Source: Chitinophaga pinensis
GTDB taxonomy: Bacteria; Bacteroidota; Bacteroidia; NS11-12g; UBA9320
Assembly (NCBI GenBank): GCA_945890595.1
Contig: CAMDCQ010000046.1
Span: 1 to 14,564, forward strand
Length of the DNA stretch: 14,564 nt
Direction of reading: 5' to 3'
The translations under genes were made by a program, and so were the position numbers. Below, in pieces: positions 8,101 to 14,542 of the stretch. Position 1 is the stretch's first letter. Each line of letters begins with the position of its first letter. Below the pieces are notes generated by a model, which made no database searches, was not told where the DNA came from, and saw nothing but the letters and a program-made list of their open reading frames with translations.

Positions 8101-9956
8101 GGCCCGATTCGGTGAACGTAACGTTTAGAATTCCAGATTCGTTAAATACGGCAATTGTATTTCCGTTTGCCGAAGCGGAAATATGCAATGGTAAAGGCCA
8201 GTTGTTCAAAAGTAGTAGTTCTGGCGGAATACCTCAAGACTACGCTTATGTGTGGACTATTAATGGTAAGCAGGTTAGTGATACAGATTCCTTTCTTTTC
8301 GGGGGTGTTGAGCATAGACTAACAGTAGATTCTATATTTCAAGTTACTTTATCATTAGCGGATAATTGTAATCTGCCAATAGCTTTAGACAGAGTACTTA
8401 TAAAAATTAAACCGATTCCGCTCTTGTCACTAACGGGAGATTCATTATCCAGAAATCAACGCAACGACACGACTATTTGCAGAGGAAATAATGTCCAATT
8501 GACTCCCAAGATTTTTTACAATTCAAACAACGTATCCGATATAAAATGGTTTGTGAATGGAGTTTATGCTCAAACTTCCACCGATTTTACTTTTTCTAAA
8601 GATATGCAGTTCGATACTGTCTCGCAGTATCGGATAAATTATGTTTTGGTAGATAGTTGTGCTACTTCTCAGGATACCAATTCTTATGTTGTAACCTTGA
8701 GAAATAAGTTGACGTTAAAAGGGATTCCGGACACAACAGTGTGTAACGGGTCGAAAATTGATTTAGTGGCAATCAGCACTGGTGGTTTAGTTTCTAATCA
8801 TAAAGTAGAATGGACTTCTTTAACTAACAACGCATTGCTTGGAGAGGGAGAAAATTTTAGCATTTTTAACCTGGTAGCAGATCAACAAATTATAGTTACA
8901 CTAACCGACGGTTGTACTGTTCTACCAGATTCATTTTTGCTGCGTATTTCGGTTTTGCCCCCACTCAACTTGGCACTTTCTGTATCTAGCAATTGCACTG
9001 ACGCTCCTGTTACACTTAAAGCGGCAGGAAGTGGTGGAATTACCAGTGCCTATAATTTCAAGTGGTTCTTAGACGGAATTCTGCTAAGTAATACGTTAAA
9101 CACCTTATCTGTAATTCCATCCACACTCGAAAATTATAAAGTGATTTTTTCGGATAATTGCTCTCAGCCTGCCGTGTTTGATAGTGTGTTTGTTTCTTCA
9201 TCACCTCGCTTTACAGTTCTAAATGTGGAAAAGGAGATTTGTGAAAAGTACCTGCCCGGTTGGCAGTTTAAATCAGAAAATGGAGACGATTATAATTACA
9301 GTGTTGTAGTGCGAAACACTTCTGCGTTAGTTGATTTAGATGCTACTCCAAGCTACTCTGCTGGAGAGTACAGCTGGGTGGTAACAAGCCAAAATAGTTT
9401 GGGGTGTCGTGATTCGCAAATCATTTCTACCCTTGTTAAACCGTTACCTGATGCACGTTTTACGTGGTCGCCCGATTACCCTAGTTTTGAGCAGCCAGAA
9501 GTAACCTTTTTAGCTCAATCAGATAATGATTTTTACAGTTGGTATCTCGATGATGAATTGGTAAACGCCTCCAAAGCATACACTACTACCTTTAATGCCC
9601 TAGGTTTTTATAAGGTGAGATTAAGTGTAGAAACAAATGGGTGCTCAGATTCATTTACAAAGTCCATCGAGTTTATAGATACGTATAAATGGTTAGAGGT
9701 AACCTCGTTTAGCCCTAATAGTGATGGCTTAAATGATGTGTATAAGCCATATTTAACTGGAATAAGTGTAGTTAATTTCGAAATATATAATCGATGGGGG
9801 CAGCTTATTTTTCAAGGGAATTCGAGCAATTCTTCTTGGGATGGAACTTATTTAGGCAAAGCAGTTCCCGATGGTGTTTATTATCTTCTTCTTGCGGTTC
9901 AAGACACAAAAAAGCAAAACTATTATTATCGTTCTGCCTTGCGCTTGGTAAGATAA
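5160..9956 (+). CDS. Giant secreted multidomain protein with type IX (type B, CHU_C) sorting domain
   Basis: This 1598-residue protein is predicted to be exported by the Sec system and then delivered to the cell surface or medium by the type IX secretion system. In order: signal peptide (about 1-20, ending YGFAQ); residues about 25-450 with propeller-like repeats (IFLAKYDKDGNYKWGK, SKIDRLGNVLWYLPIG); about eleven Ig-like modules headed by a C-x-G motif at residues 466-1361; a PKD-like domain near 1420-1505 (FYSWYLDDE, GFYKVRLSVETNGCSD); and a gliding-motility-associated C-terminal domain at 1511-1598 (SFSPNSDGLNDVY, FEIYNRWGQLIF, WDGTYLGKAVPDGVYYL). The TTG start is chosen because it gives a well-formed signal peptide and no ATG lies nearby. 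The build suggests an adhesin or other extracellular structural protein; no catalytic domain is recognised. It appears monocistronic, converging on the transporter gene with only 27 bases between stops. Confidence 0.92.
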   Translation: MNRTIHFLFLLVAIPLYGFAQTHDWAFDLNVVSGRAQINTQVVDDSSNVYIAGRFYGVLNLGTDTFTFPSTSNQTIFLAKYDKDGNYKWGKSFSSANSANLVDMVINSQNQIILFGHGAGTLSFGSTTLTRSSYVFAAFMTPAGSFTSAKELGYGFFTNARHIALGKNDEIYVSMYLNGFGAGWRIVNGSGTKNGSGYVNTITKFNATATSLSWSTEYADIGTIYDLAVDKDNQVYYCANVEPNKTVLGTTTSATSRTCYLVWLDSNGSYKNKLIISSINAKFSNLSQIEVIDSTLIYLAGYSFNDSLGIGSNKIYSLTADPNKSFYFVAELVDFDSISWSRSTSHNYGSFDFRLKISGDFLFLSFIQNSSGFSFGGFSTSAAIPAVVSKIDRLGNVLWYLPIGASTSPILSAIGEQDLFYSGGFSGSITLSPFSLSNSSSYLKPFIARTADYSITRGKVTNGPYCAGDTLLVPYQISGDFDTSNLFIAELSDENGEFFGNQFKLGQLKTNVASTVIGVLPLFNVVSSNTYRIRIRSTSPVVQSYYQLDTLNLLIYSRDKADPGKDTSLCYGDTLKLNNFGGTRWQWTPNYAISDSTVRNPFVFPLQDTTYTLIISDSSGCGAPDTADIKISIIQPPYFATLTQSDTVVCIGDSVDLSIEALAGIGQYYINWMSPQGALLKTTNTISKDTFRLKIDSNTTVYALVTDSCSTRIDTATFLINTYSATQIINQPLDTQVCYGQEIILSNYLQHPKVDSITWAWYQVGSNAIVGTDSFLKKSFSNNVGYRVIAKNACTQEEITHSFNVSVFSPLSAAIVTTAASDSFCVGTNQILYATPSGGSPNFPKWSKWLFGNEIIDSDSILLHFDSLYSLNPLQRNYDIKLVTSDGCTSPNDTASYNFYLYPKLSIDTINLPDSVLCLGRSMSLVSSIYGGKGQDYYVYEWRYLGNRVGGDSAVFSVKSNEFTAGQSHNVQLSVSDVCSRPDSVNVTFRIPDSLNTAIVFPFAEAEICNGKGQLFKSSSSGGIPQDYAYVWTINGKQVSDTDSFLFGGVEHRLTVDSIFQVTLSLADNCNLPIALDRVLIKIKPIPLLSLTGDSLSRNQRNDTTICRGNNVQLTPKIFYNSNNVSDIKWFVNGVYAQTSTDFTFSKDMQFDTVSQYRINYVLVDSCATSQDTNSYVVTLRNKLTLKGIPDTTVCNGSKIDLVAISTGGLVSNHKVEWTSLTNNALLGEGENFSIFNLVADQQIIVTLTDGCTVLPDSFLLRISVLPPLNLALSVSSNCTDAPVTLKAAGSGGITSAYNFKWFLDGILLSNTLNTLSVIPSTLENYKVIFSDNCSQPAVFDSVFVSSSPRFTVLNVEKEICEKYLPGWQFKSENGDDYNYSVVVRNTSALVDLDATPSYSAGEYSWVVTSQNSLGCRDSQIISTLVKPLPDARFTWSPDYPSFEQPEVTFLAQSDNDFYSWYLDDELVNASKAYTTTFNALGFYKVRLSVETNGCSDSFTKSIEFIDTYKWLEVTSFSPNSDGLNDVYKPYLTGISVVNFEIYNRWGQLIFQGNSSNSSWDGTYLGKAVPDGVYYLLLAVQDTKKQNYYYRSALRLVR
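6555..9430 (+). repeat. Tandem Ig-like modules within the giant surface protein (protein-level repeat)
   Basis: Eleven modules each open with a motif like D-T-x-x-C-x-G-x-x-x-x-L. The lead cysteines are at residues 466, 570, 650, 738, 825, 918, 1009, 1107, 1195, 1279 and 1361, a spacing of 80-104 residues. Most modules carry a second cysteine near the end in a D-x-C context (for example TDSCS, SDGCT, SDVCS, ADNCN, VDSCA, TDGCT, SDNCS), suggesting one disulfide per module. The DNA copies are well diverged, so this is an old duplication and not a recent tandem repeat. The 10th and 11th lead motifs (SNCTDAP, EICEKY) lack the usual glycine. Confidence 0.75.
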
Positions 9957-9983
9957 TTTAAAATCTAGTGAAGCATATTCTGT

Positions 9984-10745
9984 TTATTTTCCTGCCTCTT
10001 CCTTCATTTGATCAGCCAATTCTTTTCCCAGGTAGTTGTCAATAAGATTGTGCGCTAGATATATAACGGGCGTAAGAACCACCGCCACAAAAAACTTGTA
10101 AAAGTAATTATTGAAACCAACGGCCAATACAAGTGCCCAGCTCCAGTCAGCACCTAGTTTAAAGGCAATGATAAGAACTACAAAACTGTCTATAAACTGA
10201 CTAACTAGCGTGCTACCGGTAGCTCTGAGCCATATTTTTTGTTCGCCTGTTATTTTTTTAAGTTTGTGAAAAACAGCAACATCGAGCATTTGACCTATTA
10301 GGAAAGCTACTAGTGAACCCAAAATAATCCATAGTCCTTGTCCAAATATTTTTGCAAAGGCGAGCTGAAAGTTGGGAACTCCTTGACGTGAGGCACTATC
10401 AATCCACCAATCAGCAGGCGCCAAATGTATCGCAGCAAATACCATCAAGAATGCAAACGATATTAACCCAACAGTAAGAAAGGATAGGAATTGGACTCCT
10501 TTTTTGCCATAGTATTCATTTATAATATCCGTCATTATAAAAACTACAGGCCATAAAATAACGCCAGCAGTAAGATTAAAACTCATTTGTTCACCAAACA
10601 GCATATAGTGCAAAGGTGCTATTCCCAATGTAGCTTCTAAGGAGAATATTTTAACTCCAATAAATTCGGCTATTAGAGCATTAGCAATAAAAAAACCACC
10701 CAATAGCAGGAATAACTTTATCTCTTTTCTGGCTAATATGTTCAT
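9984..10745 (-). CDS. Queuosine precursor transporter, COG1738/YhhQ family
   Basis: This 253-residue inner-membrane protein belongs to the family whose Escherichia coli member YhhQ imports queuosine precursors (preQ0/preQ1) for tRNA modification. Six or so hydrophobic helices are visible. The family motifs TDIINEYYGKKG (72-83) and RATGSTLVSQFIDSFVV (174-190) are present, followed by the final helix pair (NNYFYKFFVAVVLTPVIYL). The frame continues upstream to 10856, but that extension of 37 residues is polar and would overlap the divergent TPR gene. The ATG at 10745 (MNILARKEIK) leads directly into the first helix and is preferred. No queuosine biosynthesis gene is in the window, so the exact substrate is by family only. 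Confidence 0.88.
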   Translation of the reverse strand: MNILARKEIKLFLLLGGFFIANALIAEFIGVKIFSLEATLGIAPLHYMLFGEQMSFNLTAGVILWPVVFIMTDIINEYYGKKGVQFLSFLTVGLISFAFLMVFAAIHLAPADWWIDSASRQGVPNFQLAFAKIFGQGLWIILGSLVAFLIGQMLDVAVFHKLKKITGEQKIWLRATGSTLVSQFIDSFVVLIIAFKLGADWSWALVLAVGFNNYFYKFFVAVVLTPVIYLAHNLIDNYLGKELADQMKEEAGK

Positions 10746-10827
10746 TTGTGTATCAATTTTAATAAGCACTGTGGAAACTAGGCTGCAATAATTGCGAAAG
10801 GTAATTATATCATTGCAAGAAAATAAA
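10746..10827. promoter_or_regulatory. Divergent promoter region between transporter and TPR gene
   Basis: These 82 bases must hold both promoters. On the plus strand TATCATTG at 10808-10815 matches 7 of 8 positions of TAnnTTTG and would give a leader of about 8 bases for the TPR gene. On the minus strand TACCTTTC (complement of 10797-10804) is a 7 of 8 match for the transporter. Neither has a clear -33 element. Confidence 0.3.
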
Positions 10828-11829
10828 ATGAAGTTCGTTTTTGGTCTATTATTCATATTGATTGCGTTTATCTCAAAAGCACAAGAGGCAGTAACCTATT
10901 ATAATGCTGGAATTGATAAGTTTGAAGAAGGGAATCTGCTAGGAGCTATCAAAGATTTTGACTCCTCATTGGTTAAAAATCCAGACTTTGCTGAAGCATA
11001 TTGGGGTAGGGGAAGTGTATTTGCAGAATTAGGTCAATTTGAGAAAGCCTTAAAAGATCTGAATCAGTGTATTAAGTTAGATCCGGGAATAAGCGATGCG
11101 TTTTATAATCGAGCATTTGTATATATGGCAACGGATGAGTCGCAAAAAGCCCTCAATGATTTGAATATGTATATTTTACTTAATCCTGGTGATATAAATG
11201 GCTATTTTTCAAGATTAGATTTATTGGTAAAGCTAGAGCAAAAGCCCGCTGCATATATGGACATGGAAAAGATTGTGACGTTAAAGGCCAGTAGTCCAAA
11301 TGAGTTTATACAAAGAGCAAGAGTGCGCTATTTGATGAAAGACACCATGGGATGTATTACAGACTTGGACCAATGTATACGCGTAAATCCTACTATGATG
11401 GATGCCTTTTACTTACGCGGAAAATATCAATATGAATTTGGTAGATATAATAAAGCTATTCAAGACCTTAATATTTATATCCTCAACGTCGCAGATGATG
11501 CGAGTGCCTTTGCCATCAGAGGAGAATGCTATTCAAAACAAAGTGAGTACAGTCTCGCAGCCAGAGATTACACCAGAGCAATTGCTATAGAAGATGATAA
11601 TCCTGTTTACTACTTCGATCGAGGATTTTTCTATATCCAACTTGAAGAATATGAAAGTGCACGTTTAGACTTCAAAAAAGCTATTTTTCATAATCACACA
11701 GATGTAAAACTGGCATATTTTAACTTGGGTATTGCAGAGTATAGACTGGGTAATAAAGACGATGCGTGCGTGTATTGGCAAAAGTCACAAGAAGTAGGGT
11801 TTGAATACATAACAAAGTACTGCAACTAG
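10828..11829 (+). CDS. Exported tetratricopeptide-repeat protein
   Basis: This 333-residue protein starts with a signal peptide (MKFVFGLLFILIAFISKAQ, cleavage likely before or at the Q), then consists almost wholly of about nine TPR units of 34-35 residues. Clear ones include AYWGRGSVFAELGQFEKAL with DLNQCIKLDPG, AFYLRGKYQYEFGRYNKAI, YYFDRGFFYIQLEEYESA and AYFNLGIAEYRLGNKDDA. It ends YITKYCN, an ending I recall from other Bacteroidota TPR proteins. TPR stacks bind other proteins, so this is probably a periplasmic or outer-membrane scaffold; the partner is unknown. The ATG at 10828 is chosen over the TTG at 10792 because it begins exactly at the signal peptide. Confidence 0.88.
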   Translation: MKFVFGLLFILIAFISKAQEAVTYYNAGIDKFEEGNLLGAIKDFDSSLVKNPDFAEAYWGRGSVFAELGQFEKALKDLNQCIKLDPGISDAFYNRAFVYMATDESQKALNDLNMYILLNPGDINGYFSRLDLLVKLEQKPAAYMDMEKIVTLKASSPNEFIQRARVRYLMKDTMGCITDLDQCIRVNPTMMDAFYLRGKYQYEFGRYNKAIQDLNIYILNVADDASAFAIRGECYSKQSEYSLAARDYTRAIAIEDDNPVYYFDRGFFYIQLEEYESARLDFKKAIFHNHTDVKLAYFNLGIAEYRLGNKDDACVYWQKSQEVGFEYITKYCN

Positions 11830-12001
11830 CTATAAGGACTACGATTCAGCTGAGTTGGTCAGTTTTTGGTATAGGTTGTGATAAAGCAAATCTGTACCGT
11901 CCTAATTACGAATTTCACGTTATTCGTCATTTTCAAATCTGGTAGCTGGTTATAATGTCTTTGCTTTTGCGTAAATGATAACCAAGAGGAAACATTGGTC
12001 T

Positions 12002-12035
12002 CAACTTACATTACTAGTATAAGTTGCTATTTTTT
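12002..12035 (+). terminator. Possible intrinsic terminator between convergent genes
   Basis: CAACTTA at 12002-12008 pairs with TAAGTTG at 12020-12026, with an 11-base loop containing the palindrome ACTAGT, and a T run follows at 12030-12035. It would stop plus-strand transcription from the TPR gene, about 170 bases after its stop, and the T run overlaps the 3' end of the minus-strand barrel gene. The stem is AT-rich and weak. I see nothing else in 11830-12001. Confidence 0.45.
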
Positions 12036-12647
12036 CAAATTAAACCTTGCTCCAACTTGAAGAAAGTAGATAAATCCGCCTGCGGAAGCATTGTATGTGG
12101 TTTGTCCTAAAGTCCTTGAATTCGTGCCGCTCAAATTAAAGCTCCAACCAAAACTGGCGTCTGCATAAAAAATCTTTTTGAACGGGAAAACCCTTAATCC
12201 CAATCTGGACACAACGTAGTTTTTAACAACTGTTTCTTTGGCGCCACTTATTTTATCCTGCATCATAAACCACTCTGGTCCGCCTAATACTCCTGCATAA
12301 ATGCCTTTTCTGTCCTTGCGCAAATAGTAGTTTGCAAAAAGTTCAACTGCATTATTTCGTTGTACTGCAACATTATTGGCATTTTCAAAGAATGTGTTTT
12401 TAATATAGTCTGGCGGAGCTACGGTAAAGCCAATTGCTCCAACTTGCCAATTGCCAAATTCAAGTCCAAGGCTTCCACCGCCGCCGCTTGAAAGGAATAA
12501 AAATGGATAAGCGTCGACACTTAGCTGGATGGGAACTGGGTCTTTACTCTTGCCCAAAATTTGGTTTTGAAAGAAATTGGATTTGTCTTGTGCAAAAAGT
12601 GTTGTTGTAACAAGAACAACGGCTAACATCAAAATGGACTTTTTCAT
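12027..12647 (-). CDS. Predicted outer-membrane beta-barrel protein, unknown function
   Basis: The 206-residue product has a clear signal peptide (MKKSILMLAVVLVTTTLFA, then QDK). The rest alternates hydrophobic and polar residues in short strands rich in Gly and aromatic residues (SGGGGSLGLEFGNWQVGAIGF, VELFANYYLRKDRKGIYAGVLGG, FYADASFGWSFNLSG, GGFIYFLQVGARFNLKK), the pattern of a small eight-stranded outer-membrane barrel. The penultimate strand and a Phe close to the C-terminus fit this. I do not recognise a specific family. It is 66 bases downstream of a Crp/Fnr-type regulator on the same strand, so the two may share a transcript or the regulator may control it. Confidence 0.75.
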   Translation of the reverse strand: MKKSILMLAVVLVTTTLFAQDKSNFFQNQILGKSKDPVPIQLSVDAYPFLFLSSGGGGSLGLEFGNWQVGAIGFTVAPPDYIKNTFFENANNVAVQRNNAVELFANYYLRKDRKGIYAGVLGGPEWFMMQDKISGAKETVVKNYVVSRLGLRVFPFKKIFYADASFGWSFNLSGTNSRTLGQTTYNASAGGFIYFLQVGARFNLKK

Positions 12648-12713
12648 GGTGCTTTCTCAAAAATTATTAGCACAATGATCTTGGTATTAGTTACTACTTT
12701 CTGTTGACTATTG

Positions 12714-13286
12714 TTAAGATTTTCGTCTTGCTCTAATTCGACTAAGACTTTCGGGGCTTATACCTAAGAGGTTTGCCAAATAACGCTGTGGCACTTCTTG
12801 AAATAAATCTGGTCTTTGTCTAATCAATTTTTCAACCCTTTCTTCTGGCTTTTCAGAGGATAAGGACATGGCTATGTCTATTGTTCGCTGTGCCACCTGC
12901 TCAGCCATTATGCGCCCAAAAGATTCTATGTTCCTGTTTTCGGCATAAAGCCTAAATAGATCACTTTTTTTAATCACAAATAGTTCGGCGTCCTTAAGAA
13001 TTTGGAAATAATAATGGGTAGGAATGTTTTGTGCAAGACTTTTAAAGTCCGTTATAAAATTGTTGTGTAAGGTAATATCACACGTTATTTCATTGCCGTC
13101 TTTTATATGGTAATGCCGTATAACTCCTGAATTTAAAAATGCGACAAAATCACAAACCACCCCTTCTTTAAGCAAGAAGTCCTTTCGGTTGAGTTTAATT
13201 GGCTTAAAATGGAGGGCGATAGCTGCTTTATCTAATTCGGTGAATTGAATAAAATCGGAGCAATATCTTAATAAGTTGTCAATCAT
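12714..13286 (-). CDS. Crp/Fnr-family transcriptional regulator
   Basis: This 190-residue cytoplasmic protein has the two parts of a Crp/Fnr regulator. Residues about 15-120 form a cyclic-nucleotide-binding-like beta-roll (KDFLLKEGVVCDFVAFLNSGVIRHY, then FELF-like strand AELFVIKKSDL). A dimerisation helix follows near 120-145, and the HTH is at about 165-187 (VPQRYLANLLGISPESLSRIRARR). The phosphate-binding signature of true cAMP sites (RxGExxG to RSAxxxA) is not evident and no Fnr cysteine cluster is seen, so the signal is unknown; this is normal for the many small Crp/Fnr proteins of Bacteroidota. The HTH lies very close to the C-terminus, as usual for the group. It faces the proteorhodopsin gene across about 500 bases and precedes the barrel gene. 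Confidence 0.9.
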   Translation of the reverse strand: MIDNLLRYCSDFIQFTELDKAAIALHFKPIKLNRKDFLLKEGVVCDFVAFLNSGVIRHYHIKDGNEITCDITLHNNFITDFKSLAQNIPTHYYFQILKDAELFVIKKSDLFRLYAENRNIESFGRIMAEQVAQRTIDIAMSLSSEKPEERVEKLIRQRPDLFQEVPQRYLANLLGISPESLSRIRARRKS

Positions 13287-13330
13287 TGTTTACAGTTGTG
13301 GGATGTATACGTTAAGGTTTGCATTTTTAA

Positions 13331-13345
13331 GATTGTACCACAATC
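13331..13345. promoter_or_regulatory. Candidate operator: perfect inverted repeat upstream of the Crp/Fnr gene
   Basis: GATTGT-ACC-ACAATC is a perfect 6-bp dyad with a 3-base spacer, 45 bases upstream of the regulator's start codon. Its location suits an autoregulatory operator, but the spacing differs from the classic Crp (TGTGA-N6-TCACA) and Fnr (TTGAT-N4-ATCAA) sites. It could also be a chance dyad in AT-rich DNA. Confidence 0.35.
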
Positions 13346-13432
13346 AAACACTGTTAAGTGATATCGAAATACGATCCAATTTTTTATCACGTATATTAGA
13401 GGGTGGTTAATTGGTATTTGCTCATTATTGTG

Positions 13433-13612
13433 ATGCTCAAAAGTAGCACTTTACACCAAATTCTTTCCACTGTTGTAAAACTCAGCCAAAAGGAAATGAG
13501 ATTAGATGATAATACGGTTTATTATGATGTCCTTATTCAGAAGGTCGAACCAAAAACAGTAAAAAAAAGCTGTTTAAAAATAAATTATCACAAAAAAGTC
13601 TTTGTTGTCTAA
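13433..13612 (+). CDS. Doubtful small ORF, 59 residues
   Basis: An open frame from ATG 13433 (or GTG 13403, 69 residues) encodes a Lys-rich peptide beginning MLKSSTLHQILSTVVKLSQ and ending YHKKVFVV. I recognise no family and see no signal peptide. The 5' half has mixed, protein-like composition; the 3' half is A-rich and resembles low-complexity noncoding DNA. It occupies the middle of the 505-base gap between the regulator and the rhodopsin, in the same direction as the rhodopsin. It may be a chance ORF or a decayed gene remnant. Confidence 0.2.
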   Translation: MLKSSTLHQILSTVVKLSQKEMRLDDNTVYYDVLIQKVEPKTVKKSCLKINYHKKVFVV

Positions 13613-13791
13613 TTTTTTTTTCTATACAAAATTTTTTGTAAATGTCTAATTATTAAATTTTTACAATAAAAAAATAAAATGAATTAATATTTTTTGTTAA
13701 ATTATTGTAACAAATCGATAAACATTCCAAAAAATATATTGTTAATTTGAACAAACAACTAGAAAAAATTAAACAACTAAATTATCAAACA
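13613..13791. promoter_or_regulatory. Very AT-rich upstream region of the proteorhodopsin gene
   Basis: This stretch is almost only A and T and carries two inverted repeats: TACAAAA-TT-TTTTGTA at 13625-13640 and TTGTTA-N8-TAACAA at 13694-13713. Possible -7 elements are TATATTGT at 13735-13742 and TAATTTGA at 13743-13750, each an imperfect match to TAnnTTTG. If one of these is used, the TTG at 13747 lies in the promoter and translation would start at ATG 13792. No convincing -33 element is seen. The rest of the gap (13287-13432) holds only the inverted repeat at 13331-13345 and presumably the regulator's promoter. Confidence 0.45.
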
Positions 13792-14517
13792 ATGGAACAT
13801 TTAAAAATTGCTAGCGACAATTATGTCGCGTTTACGTTCTTCATCGGAACTATGGCTATGATGGCCGCATCAGTATTTTTCTTTTTAGAGTTAAACAACA
13901 CTTCTAAACAATGGAGAACATCAGTGCTAGTATCTGGTTTAATTACTTTTATTGCAGCAGTACATTACTACTACATGAGAAGCTACAACCTTGAGACTGG
14001 AGAATCTCCAACTTTCTTCCGCTACGTTGATTGGATCTTAACTGTTCCATTGATGTGTGTAGAGTTTTATTTAATCACTAAAAAGGCAGGTGCTAAAATT
14101 GCTTTGCTTTGGAAATTAATCTTTGCTTCACTAGTGATGCTAGTAACAGGTTACGTAGGTGAAGTATTAGACAGAGACGGTAGTGTACTTTGGGGTGTTA
14201 TCTCTGGTATTGCTTACTTCTACATCGTTTACCTAGTTTGGTTTGGAGAAGTTTCTAAACTTGCTCAAACTGCAGGTGCACAAGTGGCTAAAGCTACAAA
14301 AGTACTTGGTTGGTTTGTTCTAGTAGGATGGGCTATCTATCCATTAGGTTATATACTTGGTACTCCAGGTGGATTATTTGGTATACAATTAGTTCAAGAT
14401 ACTGCTGCAGCTCTTAATGCAATGGATATCGTTTACAACGTTGCAGATGCTATCAACAAAATCGGTTTCGGTTTAGTGATTTATGCATTGAGTAGAGCAG
14501 ATGAATCAGCTGCTTAA
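13792..14517 (+). CDS. Proteorhodopsin, green-type light-driven proton pump
   Basis: This seven-helix inner-membrane retinal protein pumps protons out of the cell in light. Numbered from the TTG at 13747 (256 residues): His73 (GPR His75), proton acceptor Asp95 (Asp97), Thr99 (Thr101), proton donor Glu106 (Glu108), spectral-tuning residue Met103 (position 105), and retinal Schiff-base Lys238 (Lys231) in AINKIGFG. The DTE triad marks a proton pump, not a sodium (NDQ) or chloride pump, and Met at position 105 marks green absorption, typical of flavobacteria. Gly150 aligns with bacteriorhodopsin Trp138 and xanthorhodopsin Gly156. The ATG at 13792 (MEHLKIASDNYVAF) is preferred because homologues begin near there and the earlier TTG falls within a promoter-like stretch; the TTG form adds 15 polar residues. 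No blh or carotenoid gene is visible before the right edge. Confidence 0.97.
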   Translation: MEHLKIASDNYVAFTFFIGTMAMMAASVFFFLELNNTSKQWRTSVLVSGLITFIAAVHYYYMRSYNLETGESPTFFRYVDWILTVPLMCVEFYLITKKAGAKIALLWKLIFASLVMLVTGYVGEVLDRDGSVLWGVISGIAYFYIVYLVWFGEVSKLAQTAGAQVAKATKVLGWFVLVGWAIYPLGYILGTPGGLFGIQLVQDTAAALNAMDIVYNVADAINKIGFGLVIYALSRADESAA

Positions 14518-14542
14518 GTAACAAAAAATAATTCTAAGAAGG

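Noticed and set aside
6555..9430. DNA-level tandem repeat in the giant gene
   Set aside because: Modules share only spaced protein motifs; the DNA copies are diverged, so no recent duplication or recombination hotspot is supported.
10746..10856. N-terminal extension of the minus-strand transporter
   Set aside because: The extra 37 residues are polar and would overlap the start of the divergent TPR gene and its promoter.
12649..12673. GTGCT/AGCAC dyad before the barrel gene as a regulatory hairpin or riboswitch
   Set aside because: A 5-bp stem with a 15-base AT-rich loop is expected by chance and shows no riboswitch-like architecture.
13554..13575. AAACAG/CTGTTT hairpin in the rhodopsin upstream gap
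   Set aside because: Short stem with an A-only style loop, followed by A rather than T on the plus strand; not a terminator, and probably chance.
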